DNA from: Limisphaerales bacterium
GTDB taxonomy: Bacteria; Verrucomicrobiota; Verrucomicrobiia; Limisphaerales; UBA11358
DNA: 14,115 nucleotides
Direction of reading: 5' to 3'
NCBI GenBank assembly: GCA_003455565.1
Contig: DMQW01000330.1
Span: forward strand, 1-14,115
The notes under the pieces are model-generated. The model saw nothing but the letters and a program-made list of their open reading frames with translations, did no database searches and was not told the DNA's origin. Shown here piece after piece: positions 6,890 to 13,678 of the stretch. The position numbers were made by a program, and so were the translations under genes. Each line of letters starts with the position of its first letter. Within the stretch, counting starts at the first letter, position 1.

Positions 6890-8029
6890 TTGAAACAGAA
6901 CCAAAACAAAACTGATTTTTTTCAGGGTGTGAAACTTGTCGCCGCGCCCGACCGGTGGACAAAATCATGTGCCCATGATGAATGCACTTTGCATCAGCTC
7001 TCGCCTTACATCGGCAAGATAAAAAGCAGCATTGCCGGCGAACTTGTTAAAAAATATTCCAGGCCGGGGGATTTGGTGGTGGATCCGTTCGCCGGCGCCG
7101 GGACGATTCCGTTGGAATCGGCACTCCAAGGGCGACGGGCTTTTGGAGCAGACATCAGCCCCTACGCAAAAATTCTTTCACTGGCGAAACTTTTCCCGCC
7201 ACGTTCATTGAATGACGCGCTTGAAAAAGCGGAAGTCGCCTTGGCGGAGGCCGAAGCTCTACCCTCACCGGACCTGCGGACCGTTCCTGTTTGGGTGAGG
7301 CAATTCTTTCACCCCGATACTTTGCGGGAGGCACTCAATTTTGCCGTAATTGCCCGCCAGCACGGGAATGAGTTCCTCATGGCGTGTTTTTTGGGAATCC
7401 TGCACCACCAGCGCCCCGGGTTTTTATCTTACCCAAGCAGCCACCTTGTTCCCTACCTCCGGGACAAAAAATACCCTCGTGAAGAATTTCCAGAAATGTA
7501 TGAGTATCGTGCCTTGAAGCCGCGATTGCTTGCCAAGGTGCGGCGGAGTTTCAAACGCTTTATCTCGACTGAAAATGTCGATGGTGAATTTACTATGGGG
7601 CCTGTCCAGCAGCTTGAGCTTCCTGCAAGGTTTGATGCGCTTATCACCAGCCCACCCTATATGAACGCATTGGATTATGGGCGGGACAATCGGTTGCGGC
7701 TATGGTTCATTGACCAAACTCGTGCTGAACGTGTTGACAATGATGTCACGCAGCGAAGACAGGCATTCGTTGATGCAATTTCAAGTTTGGCGCACAAAGT
7801 CGAGTCGGGTTTGCGTCGCCGGGGATACTGCGTTTTTGTCGTCGGCGAGGAATTGGCCAGCCGTTCTGAATCTCATCCGTCAGAAGTTGTGGTGACGACA
7901 TTCAGAAGCACGGCGCCATCGCTGCGCTTGAAACAAGTTCTAACTGACAACATTCCCGATATTCGCCGCACCCGGCGTGAGTGCCGAGGCGTAAAAACGG
8001 AACATTTTTTAGTTTTCCAAAGAAATTAG
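6890..8029 (+). CDS. DNA methyltransferase (N6-adenine/N4-cytosine type), first gene of a three-gene operon
   Basis: A 379-aa SAM-dependent DNA amino-methyltransferase. Motif X-like HQLSPYIGKIKSSIAG (35-50) is followed by motif I DPFAGAGT (65-72) for SAM binding, a ~180-residue region that may include target recognition, and motif IV TSPPYMNALDYGR (253-265), the SPPY form typical of N4-cytosine or N6-adenine enzymes. The order X-I-(long insert)-IV is the alpha-like arrangement. EEL/VGEEL at 319-322 and the late EHFLVF strand close the fold. The start is TTG at 6890; the only other visible in-frame option nearby is GTG at 6929. It ends TAG immediately followed by the ATG of the kinase-ATPase gene. 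No restriction endonuclease or separate specificity subunit is adjacent. The base and site methylated are unknown. Confidence 0.88.
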   Translation: MKQNQNKTDFFQGVKLVAAPDRWTKSCAHDECTLHQLSPYIGKIKSSIAGELVKKYSRPGDLVVDPFAGAGTIPLESALQGRRAFGADISPYAKILSLAKLFPPRSLNDALEKAEVALAEAEALPSPDLRTVPVWVRQFFHPDTLREALNFAVIARQHGNEFLMACFLGILHHQRPGFLSYPSSHLVPYLRDKKYPREEFPEMYEYRALKPRLLAKVRRSFKRFISTENVDGEFTMGPVQQLELPARFDALITSPPYMNALDYGRDNRLRLWFIDQTRAERVDNDVTQRRQAFVDAISSLAHKVESGLRRRGYCVFVVGEELASRSESHPSEVVVTTFRSTAPSLRLKQVLTDNIPDIRRTRRECRGVKTEHFLVFQRN

Positions 8030-10507
8030 ATGCACGGCAACCTTCCAAAAGCGGACTGGTTTCTCAATAAGACACTGCCAGGTCGCCCAGACATTGTCAT
8101 CCGGCAACTCATAAAGAGTGGAAACGACGGCCACGTATTTAAAGGACATGCGGATTCGATAGTTCGGGATTGGGCATGCAAAGTTATCCCGCGAACCAAC
8201 TTGGTGATTGAGGATGGAAGGGAAGTATGGAGGTCAGAAGTCCTGAAGGCGAACTCGTTGACGAACACAGCGGTCGTCAAATTTGAACAGCAGATCGAGG
8301 ATTGGAAGGATGTAGAAGCGGGAGTGGACTGTGTGGTTCTTGTCTCGGAGTTTGTGGAAGGTTGCGATTTAAAGGACTTCATCGCAAAGAACAAGGGAAA
8401 GGTCACAGTCTCTTTCGTCACCAGTTTTCTTTCCACAACGCTGAATTTGTTCATTGAGATGAAGGTGCGCGGCGTCACTCATGGCGACCTCCATGCTGGG
8501 AACATCTTGGTGCAGGAAAGGCCGGTATACGACCGTCTCGGCCCGCGCTATGTTTTCAGGGTCACTGATTTTGGTGTCGCCGAGGCCACGAGTGATAGGA
8601 GATTCAAAGACGACTTCGACCAACTTGCTGACATTCTCCGACAACTCTTGGAACAGGTTGCCTACACAGCCGGATCTCTGAAGGAGAAATTTACCTTTAA
8701 CGTCCTCAATGACAAATTCCTTGCGCGATACTTGACCGAACGGGACACAACTCGGGAACCATATGCACGTCAACCTGAAGCGCTTTTCCAGCACTTGCAG
8801 GAAATTGAAACTGAATTCGACAAATATGCGGGAGAAGGGAGTCGGCTGCTCACGCCTTTCGATTTTCTGAATTGCGAGCAAATCGGCGACAACGAGAGCC
8901 TCTTAAAATGCCTATATTCGGACCGTTTCCTTGGATTGGATGATATCCGGGGTCGAAACAACGTGGTGGTTACAGGACCTCGAGGCTGTGGCAAAAGCAC
9001 CGTGTTCAAGAGCCTCAGCTTACATCACAAGAGTCAAGTTGGTGAGGATATTCCAGCGGAAACAAAATTTTTTGGCGTGTATTATCGGTGTCTCGATCTG
9101 TATTTTACTTTCCCTAGGTATGAGGCTCCTACACGTCCAGAAGCTATTGATATTCCTGTTCACTTCGTCACGGCGACTCTCCTAGCCGGGTTCTGCGACG
9201 TCTTCGAACGTTGGGCACTACGTTATTTTCCAGAAGAGTATCGCGCCTCTGAATCTAAAGTTGCTATCAAGCTCTGGGATATTCTCGGCATCGAACCGCC
9301 GAAGGAGCCCGGCGCTGAGACCCTGCGAGCAGTTGCAGCGGAACTCCAGAAGCAGCGCCGAAAAGCTGCCGAGAGGCAGCAGTTCGCGCATGATACCAAA
9401 CGCGGTATAGGACGTTGCTGGGGAGTAGATATTCTCCAGCGTGCTTGTGAAGCACTCATCAAATTCTTTTCGTTCTCCAATAATTTGCCTGTATATTTTT
9501 TTATTGACGATTATTCAGCCCCAAAAGTCGCCAAAGCGCTGCAATCGAGCCTAAACAGAATCTTCATGCAGCGAAACCCGCACTGCTTTTTCAAATTGTC
9601 AACAGACAGTCCGGTTTCATTTTCTACGGGTGACATGGACGGGGTGGAATATGTTGAAGGGCGTGAGTTTTTCATGCTCAACTTGGGTTTGGTTTACCTG
9701 CACGACGAAACCGACAAGAAACGGGCATTCATTGAGGACGTTTTCCGTCGTCGGCTGTCGGCTGTGGAAAATTATCCAGCTAAAGACATTGATGAACTTG
9801 TGGGCAGTAACCCTTCCCAGAACTGGAATGAAGATGCCAAACAAATAAGGCGAGCCAAGAAGATCACAATTTGGGGCAAGGAGAGTCTTGCGAACCTCTG
9901 CAGCGGCGACGTTCATTATGTAATTAACCTTGTCGCCAGCATGGTTAATGCAGCCGGCGGAGAAGTTCAGCTTCGGCAATCTAAGAATACGCCAAAAGTG
10001 TTGGCAAACGTGCAAGACAAGTGCATTCGTGAAGAAGCGGGAGAATTTTTGCGAAACCTCAAGGGGAGTTGTGAGTATGGTGACAAACTCGTTGCAATTG
10101 CTTCTGCTTTCGGCATCGTGGCGAATTCTTATTTGAAATTTCGCATCTCAACCAATGTAAAAGGAAAACCTCCCTGGCAGGCCTGTCGAATCGAGCCGCA
10201 TGCAGCACTGTCGCTAACTCCTGCCGCTCAAAAATTGTATGACGAGCTCCTTAGATATTCCGTGTTCATTGAAGACTATCGCGGCAAGAGTCGCAGAGGA
10301 AAGACGGTTCCACGTTTGTGCCTCCGGCGTTTCTTGGTGCCTTACTTTAACCTGACTTTTAGCAATCGCGACTCTATCCCACTTGAACCGATCGACGTCG
10401 AACTTCTCTTGACCGACCCCGACAAATTCGAATCTAAGTTTCGTCGCAAAAGCCCGGACGAGCATCGCGAAGGCGAGCTTCCACTCCGATCAGGAAAGAC
10501 CATCTGA
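8030..10507 (+). CDS. Protein kinase - ORC/CDC6-like P-loop ATPase fusion, second gene of operon
   Basis: An 825-aa two-part protein. Residues about 20-250 are a Ser/Thr-type protein kinase with all key elements: glycine-rich loop SGNDGHVFKG (30-39), ATP lysine K51 in ACKVIP, hinge EFVEG (107-111), catalytic loop HGDLHAGN (151-158; D153, N158) and TDFGVA (179-184; D180). From about 275 an AAA+/STAND-like ATPase follows: NCEQIGDNES, Walker A GPRGCGKST (316-324), Walker B VYFFIDDYS (488-496), sensor-like FFKLSTDS (520-527), and a helix-rich C-terminus about 680-775 that could be a winged helix. The ATPase resembles bacterial proteins called ORC-CDC6-like. It starts at ATG right after the upstream TAG; the next gene starts 1 bp after its TGA. 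Probable role: a nucleotide-driven switch with phosphotransfer output. No transmembrane segment is evident. Confidence 0.88.
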   Translation: MHGNLPKADWFLNKTLPGRPDIVIRQLIKSGNDGHVFKGHADSIVRDWACKVIPRTNLVIEDGREVWRSEVLKANSLTNTAVVKFEQQIEDWKDVEAGVDCVVLVSEFVEGCDLKDFIAKNKGKVTVSFVTSFLSTTLNLFIEMKVRGVTHGDLHAGNILVQERPVYDRLGPRYVFRVTDFGVAEATSDRRFKDDFDQLADILRQLLEQVAYTAGSLKEKFTFNVLNDKFLARYLTERDTTREPYARQPEALFQHLQEIETEFDKYAGEGSRLLTPFDFLNCEQIGDNESLLKCLYSDRFLGLDDIRGRNNVVVTGPRGCGKSTVFKSLSLHHKSQVGEDIPAETKFFGVYYRCLDLYFTFPRYEAPTRPEAIDIPVHFVTATLLAGFCDVFERWALRYFPEEYRASESKVAIKLWDILGIEPPKEPGAETLRAVAAELQKQRRKAAERQQFAHDTKRGIGRCWGVDILQRACEALIKFFSFSNNLPVYFFIDDYSAPKVAKALQSSLNRIFMQRNPHCFFKLSTDSPVSFSTGDMDGVEYVEGREFFMLNLGLVYLHDETDKKRAFIEDVFRRRLSAVENYPAKDIDELVGSNPSQNWNEDAKQIRRAKKITIWGKESLANLCSGDVHYVINLVASMVNAAGGEVQLRQSKNTPKVLANVQDKCIREEAGEFLRNLKGSCEYGDKLVAIASAFGIVANSYLKFRISTNVKGKPPWQACRIEPHAALSLTPAAQKLYDELLRYSVFIEDYRGKSRRGKTVPRLCLRRFLVPYFNLTFSNRDSIPLEPIDVELLLTDPDKFESKFRRKSPDEHREGELPLRSGKTI

Positions 10508-10508
10508 T

Positions 10509-11549
10509 ATGCGCGTTCTCCGATTAGATGAAAAACTGGCGGCCCTGCCAAAGCCTTTACTCCAACCAGTCAAAGCGATTTCCTTAGAGTCGTCCGATTG
10601 TCTTATTCTATGTGCCGGCTTCGAGGATCGAGTTCTAGGAGTCTTGGATAGCACGTTATTAGAGTCCGCGTCTTTCAAAGTTATTGTCATCGAGTATTTA
10701 CCCTTTGTGCCTCAGAACCGCTCCGCCATCATTCGCGAAAAATGCGTTCGGCATGGCATCTCATTTTCTGACGTCACATATGATCGCCAAAATCCTACGG
10801 GTTTTGGCGAAATACTTCTCGAACAACTTGCCAAGTGCAATGGGCGCATTTTTATAGACGTTTCAGCAATGTCACGACTCCTCATAGTGCAGATTCTAGT
10901 CGCGCTTGGAAATAGAAAGGCTCGTTTCAACCATTGTTTTGTGGCATATGCCGAGGCTACAAATTATCCACCAAGTCAGGATGAAGTTAAGGCTAAAATT
11001 GCCAAGCGAAATTCTGACCCCACATATTCAGTGCTCTTTCTATCATCAGGAGTCTTTGAGGTAACTATAGTTCCAGAACTCTCCTCTGCGTCAATTCCTA
11101 CCGGACAGACGAGGCTCATCGCTTTTCCGTCGTTAGAAGCTTATCAACTGACTGCTTTGCGAGCGGAACTTCAACCTTCCCGATTTACATTAATTAATGG
11201 TATTCCACCTAGTCCGGTGAATGCTTGGCGGCTTGAAGCCATTAAGAGAATCAACCGCGTGGATACGGTGAAGCATGACACCCTTACAACGAGCACGCTT
11301 GATTACCGCGAAACTCTCGATGGTCTACTTCGGCTCTACGGTATACACTCAGAACGGGAAAGACTACTCATCTCCCCGACCGGCAGCAAAATGCAAACGG
11401 TGGCTGTGGGGCTTTTCCGTGCATTTATGGACGATGTTCAAATCGTTTATCCGACACCAAAGCAGTTTCGTTCGCCTGACAATTATACCAATGGCGTTGG
11501 CCAGCTTTATATTCTTCCACTTGAAGGCTTCTCAATTAAGGAGACTTGA
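10509..11549 (+). CDS. Unrecognised protein with two Rossmann-like halves, third gene of operon
   Basis: A 346-aa soluble protein I cannot assign to a named family. It seems built of two alpha/beta halves. The first has DCLILCAGFEDRVLG (30-44), a strand KVIVIEYLP (57-65) and a motif GRIFIDVSAMSRLLIVQIL (112-130). The second has RERLLISPTGSKMQTVAVGLF (283-303) followed by DVQIVYPTPKQF (309-320). The 'strand-SPTGSK-helix' and 'strand-DVSAMSR-helix' turns look like ligand-binding loops at strand ends, loosely like CARF or other Rossmann sensor domains, but this is pattern resemblance only. No nuclease or transmembrane signature is visible. An AGGA-like ribosome site (10492-10495) lies 13 nt upstream inside the kinase-ATPase gene. 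G+C is low (24 of 60 in 10981-11040). No intrinsic terminator is strong after it. Confidence 0.85.
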   Translation: MRVLRLDEKLAALPKPLLQPVKAISLESSDCLILCAGFEDRVLGVLDSTLLESASFKVIVIEYLPFVPQNRSAIIREKCVRHGISFSDVTYDRQNPTGFGEILLEQLAKCNGRIFIDVSAMSRLLIVQILVALGNRKARFNHCFVAYAEATNYPPSQDEVKAKIAKRNSDPTYSVLFLSSGVFEVTIVPELSSASIPTGQTRLIAFPSLEAYQLTALRAELQPSRFTLINGIPPSPVNAWRLEAIKRINRVDTVKHDTLTTSTLDYRETLDGLLRLYGIHSERERLLISPTGSKMQTVAVGLFRAFMDDVQIVYPTPKQFRSPDNYTNGVGQLYILPLEGFSIKET

Positions 11550-11573
11550 AGCCGGTTTTCGCTAGAAAAGGCT
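11550..11573. terminator. Weak hairpin between the operon and thyA
   Basis: AGCC-GG-TTTTC, loop GCTA, GAAAA-GGCT forms a 9-bp stem with a two-base bulge directly after the stop of the third operon gene. No U-run follows on the plus strand. It may serve as a shared structure between the convergent operon and thyA, but the case is weak. Confidence 0.25.
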
Positions 11574-11595
11574 ATAAGAATACGGGCGGCATCGA

Positions 11596-12390
11596 CTAAA
11601 CTGCTATAGGTGCCTTGATGCCTGAATGCGGGTCATAGCCCACCAGTTCAAAATCCTCAAACTTGAAATCGTGGATATTTTTCACCGCCGGATTCAATTT
11701 CATCTGCGGTAGCGGACGCGGCTCGCGTGATAGTTGCAGCTTCGCCTGATCCACATGGTTTGAGTAAAGATGCAGGTCGCCGAAGGTATGAACGAATTCG
11801 CCGGGTTTCAGGCCAGTGACCTCCGCCACCATGAGCGTGAGCAGCGCGTAACTTGCGATGTTGAACGGCACGCCGAGAAAAATATCCGCACTGCGCTGAT
11901 AAAGCTGGCAGCTTAATTCACCGTCGCTCACGTAAAATTGAAACAAACAATGGCACGGCGGCAGGGCCATTTGTTCAAGTTCACCCACATTCCACGCGCT
12001 CACCATGAGCCTCCGGCTGTCTGGATTGTTTTTGATTTCCTCGATGACTTGGTCAATTTGATTGATCGAACGGCCATCGGGCGTGCGCCAGTTGCACCAC
12101 TGTGCGCCATAAATGGGGCCGAGGTTGCCGTCCTTGTCCGCCCATTCATCCCAAATTGTCACGCCATGCTCTTGGAGCCAGCGGACGTTCGTGTCACCCC
12201 GCAGCATCCAGAGCAATTCGTAGATGATGGATTTGAGATGAAGTTTCTTTGTGGTGAGAAGCGGGAATCCTTGTGAAAGCTGGAATCGCGTCTGCGCGCC
12301 GAAAACTGAAAAGGTGCCGGTGCCGGTGCGGTCGGCCTTGCGCTTGCCATGTTTCATCACATGGCGGAGAAGTTGGAGGTATTGAACCAT
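11596..12390 (-). CDS. thyA: Thymidylate synthase
   Basis: A 264-aa ThyA, the same length as the E. coli enzyme, making dTMP from dUMP with methylene-tetrahydrofolate in the cytosol. Visible: RADRTGTGT (18-26; phosphate-binding arginine R21), the LHLKSIIYELLWMLRGDTN region, WDEWA, GPIYGAQW, RRLMVSAWN (126-134), the catalytic cysteine C146 in LPPCHCLFQFYV, QLYQRSADIFLGVPFNIASYALL and HTFGDLHLYSNH near the end. All active-site residues appear present and the C-terminus ends in the expected hydrophobic PIAV. No dihydrofolate reductase gene is adjacent. It runs convergent to the three-gene operon (46 bp between stops) and divergent from the small zinc-ribbon gene. Confidence 0.97.
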   Translation of the reverse strand: MVQYLQLLRHVMKHGKRKADRTGTGTFSVFGAQTRFQLSQGFPLLTTKKLHLKSIIYELLWMLRGDTNVRWLQEHGVTIWDEWADKDGNLGPIYGAQWCNWRTPDGRSINQIDQVIEEIKNNPDSRRLMVSAWNVGELEQMALPPCHCLFQFYVSDGELSCQLYQRSADIFLGVPFNIASYALLTLMVAEVTGLKPGEFVHTFGDLHLYSNHVDQAKLQLSREPRPLPQMKLNPAVKNIHDFKFEDFELVGYDPHSGIKAPIAV

Positions 12391-12402
12391 CGCTATCGAA
12401 TT

Positions 12403-12430
12403 TATTTACCATGAATTGCCAGAATGTGAA
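12403..12430 (-). promoter_or_regulatory. Candidate thyA promoter
   Basis: On the minus strand TTCACA (12430-12425) and TAAATA (12408-12403) are separated by 16 bp. A TGG immediately before the second hexamer resembles an extended -10. It sits about 13 bp before the thyA ATG, which would give a very short leader. Confidence 0.35.
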
Positions 12431-12522
12431 AGGGCGAAATAAAACCCTTTGGCAGAGCCAGTGCGCCAAAAACTGAATTGGCTTGGACAGCCATTGTCCC
12501 AGGCTTGGAGTAAACTGCGGGC

Positions 12523-12735
12523 ATGAATGCCGCACGATGGTTTCAGCGCCGGGAAGATTTTCAGCCGCCCCAAACGCCGTCGGCCAGTCCGTTTCGCAAG
12601 TTCGACGTGAAATGTCTGGCGTGCGGGTCGTATCAATTGCGGTTGGTCGCGCAAATGGATGAGGAGGCCGGTGAATTGGCCGTGGTGCTGGTCTGCAACC
12701 GCTGTCCGCAACGGGAAATCCTGCCCGTCCGCTGA
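12523..12735 (+). CDS. Small zinc-ribbon-like hypothetical protein
   Basis: A 70-aa protein with two paired-cysteine knuckles, KCLACGSYQL (about 30-39) and LVCNRCPQREIL (about 56-67), separated by ~22 residues: the layout of a compact four-cysteine zinc ribbon. The N-terminal ~25 residues are Pro/Arg-rich and probably disordered. The function is unknown; such ribbons bind nucleic acid or proteins. ATG at 12523 is the natural start, with GGAG at 12507-12510 a rather distant ribosome site. It stands alone between divergent thyA and a convergent broken parE. Confidence 0.65.
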   Translation: MNAARWFQRREDFQPPQTPSASPFRKFDVKCLACGSYQLRLVAQMDEEAGELAVVLVCNRCPQREILPVR

Positions 12736-12746
12736 TTATTGGCGGC

Positions 12747-13027
12747 TCACTTTTCGCCAAACAACGCTTCAATGTCCCGCGCGCCGTGATAGACATGAAG
12801 CACTTGAATACCTTCGGGAATGGGCGGTAAAAAATCAGGTAGTTGTCAAAACCAGACACGCGCCATGAACGGATGGCTTTAAGTTGGGGATTCCGAAATT
12901 TATGCGGCCTGCCAAGCCCCGGTGTGACGGCGAGATTTTTGAAAGTTGCGTGCGCCGCTTCAATGACGCGCCTTGCGGCATCGGGATTGTCTTGGGCGAT
13001 GAATTTCCAGATCGCCCAACTTTTCAA
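12747..13027 (-). pseudogene. ParE/RelE-like toxin, truncated at the N-terminus and frameshifted
   Basis: The frame from about 13010 encodes IWKFIAQDNPDAARRVIEAA, TPGLGRPHKFRN, LKAIRSWRVSGFDNYLIFYRP, the standard ParE-family helix hairpin and beta-sheet. At about 12821-12827 the family pattern moves to the next frame and continues as IPEGIQVLHVYHGARDIEALFGEK with a stop at 12747-12749. One missing base in the CGCCC-ATT run explains the shift. Without it the product would be a normal-looking toxin C-terminus; with it the frame reads on for ~200 nonsense residues to 12194, across the small zinc-ribbon gene and the start of thyA on the opposite and same strands. The N-terminal strand and start of helix 1 are also missing, because upstream sequence belongs to a nucleotidyltransferase fragment. 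Most likely inactive, unless the indel is a sequencing error. Confidence 0.75.
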
Positions 13028-13172
13028 ACCACAAATTCACGTCCTGTGTCACGACGGGCGCGCCTTGCAGCGTGGCGGCAGAAAGCCCGACGATCATGAA
13101 ACGCACCCGCGCGCGCAGCAACGCCGTCAGCAGGCGGATTTCATTTTCTGCAAATGGTAGTGTGGCGGCCAC
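13010..13172 (-). pseudogene. N-terminal fragment of a nucleotidyltransferase-like protein
   Basis: Starting at GTG 13172, the frame encodes NEIRLLTALLRARVRFMIVGLSAATLQGAPVVTQDVNLWFEKLGD. This reads as the beginning of a minimal nucleotidyltransferase: a helix, then 'FMIVGgyA...G.pr.TqDiDLWfe'. The typical first glycine-serine/alanine and paired aspartates of the active site are eroded: VGLSA replaces VGGxA, and QDVNLW has N in place of the second D. Homology stops at about 13010, where the ParE-like fragment takes over in another frame; the frame itself ends at 12960. It overlaps the preceding small gene by 32 bp. It looks like a deletion-fused remnant of a former antitoxin-type or MNT-type gene. 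Confidence 0.6.
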
Positions 13173-13353
13173 GGATCAAACTTTTTTGCAGTCGTTCCAA
13201 CGGCGGTTGTTCCAGCAAAATCAGGGTATGGCGAACATTGTCGCAATCGGCTTGTGGATTTGCCGCTAAAACAGATTGCATTCGCGCCATCAGCCGGCGC
13301 GTCCAGCGTTGAACGGATGCGCCGGTTGGTCGGCTTGATTTGCGCTGTTTCAT
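13141..13353 (-). CDS. Small basic hypothetical protein, partner of the nucleotidyltransferase fragment
   Basis: A 70-aa Arg/Lys-rich protein (MKQRKSSRPTGASVQRW ... MARMQSVLAANPQADCDNVRHTLILLEQPPLERLQKSLIRGR). I do not recognise a named family. The ANPQAD..NVRHTLILL..PPLERL segment looks like conserved helical sequence rather than random translation, and the gene overlaps the downstream nucleotidyltransferase start by 32 bp, as in two-gene modules. The start is ATG at 13353 without a clear ribosome site. Since its partner is truncated, the whole module is probably decaying. Confidence 0.55.
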   Translation of the reverse strand: MKQRKSSRPTGASVQRWTRRLMARMQSVLAANPQADCDNVRHTLILLEQPPLERLQKSLIRGRHTTICRK

Positions 13354-13394
13354 GTTTGCGTCCGCAATTTAAGCAGTTTCGCCGGACTTGTCAC

Positions 13395-13430
13395 CGCCAT
13401 TTACTTTCCTCGCGCCGCTGTTTAAAATTC
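13395..13430. repeat. Direct repeat A flanking the PIN toxin-antitoxin module
   Basis: A 36-bp sequence beginning CGCCATTTACTTTCC and ending in CGCCGCTGTTTAAAATTC. It matches 14079-14115 with one extra C in the second copy and one T/A difference in the T-run. The two copies are in direct orientation 684 bp apart and bracket the antitoxin and PIN genes. The 139-bp gap 13354-13492 holds nothing else obvious. Confidence 0.8.
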
Positions 13431-13492
13431 CATGTGTTCAATGACGCAATCCAGCACTTGCTTGAAAGGCTTGTGTAAGTTAGCTTCGCAAT

Positions 13493-13678
13493 ATGTTTGG
13501 CACAGCCATAGTTCGCGGCAAGGTCATCCGTTTCCGGTTGCCGGCGGCGCTGGCGGCGGCGCAAAAACGCAATGCCGGAAAATCCATGACTGACGAGGAA
13601 GCCGTTGCCTTTGTCGAGGCCAAGCGGCGCGAAGTCGCGTTGCGCGGTGCGAAACCTTACCTTGAAGCTCGTTCTTGA
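13493..13678 (+). CDS. Small antitoxin of the PIN-toxin pair
   Basis: A 61-aa protein. The beginning (MFGTAIVRGKVIRFRLPAAL) is beta-like and the rest is charged helix (TDEEAVAFVEAKRREVALRG), which suits an antitoxin of the kind found before COG1569 PIN toxins. It overlaps the toxin start by 17 bp, indicating translational coupling. No Shine-Dalgarno sequence precedes the ATG. No sure family assignment; the call rests on size, position and overlap. Confidence 0.6.
   Translation: MFGTAIVRGKVIRFRLPAALAAAQKRNAGKSMTDEEAVAFVEAKRREVALRGAKPYLEARS

Noticed and set aside
8369..8881. Minus-strand frame of 170 codons inside the kinase region
   Set aside because: Antisense to conserved kinase motifs (HGDLHAGN, DFG); no independent support.
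12194..13027. 277-codon minus-strand frame as one gene
   Set aside because: Only the first ~65 residues are ParE-like; the rest is read out of frame after a single-base loss and overlaps thyA and the zinc-ribbon gene.
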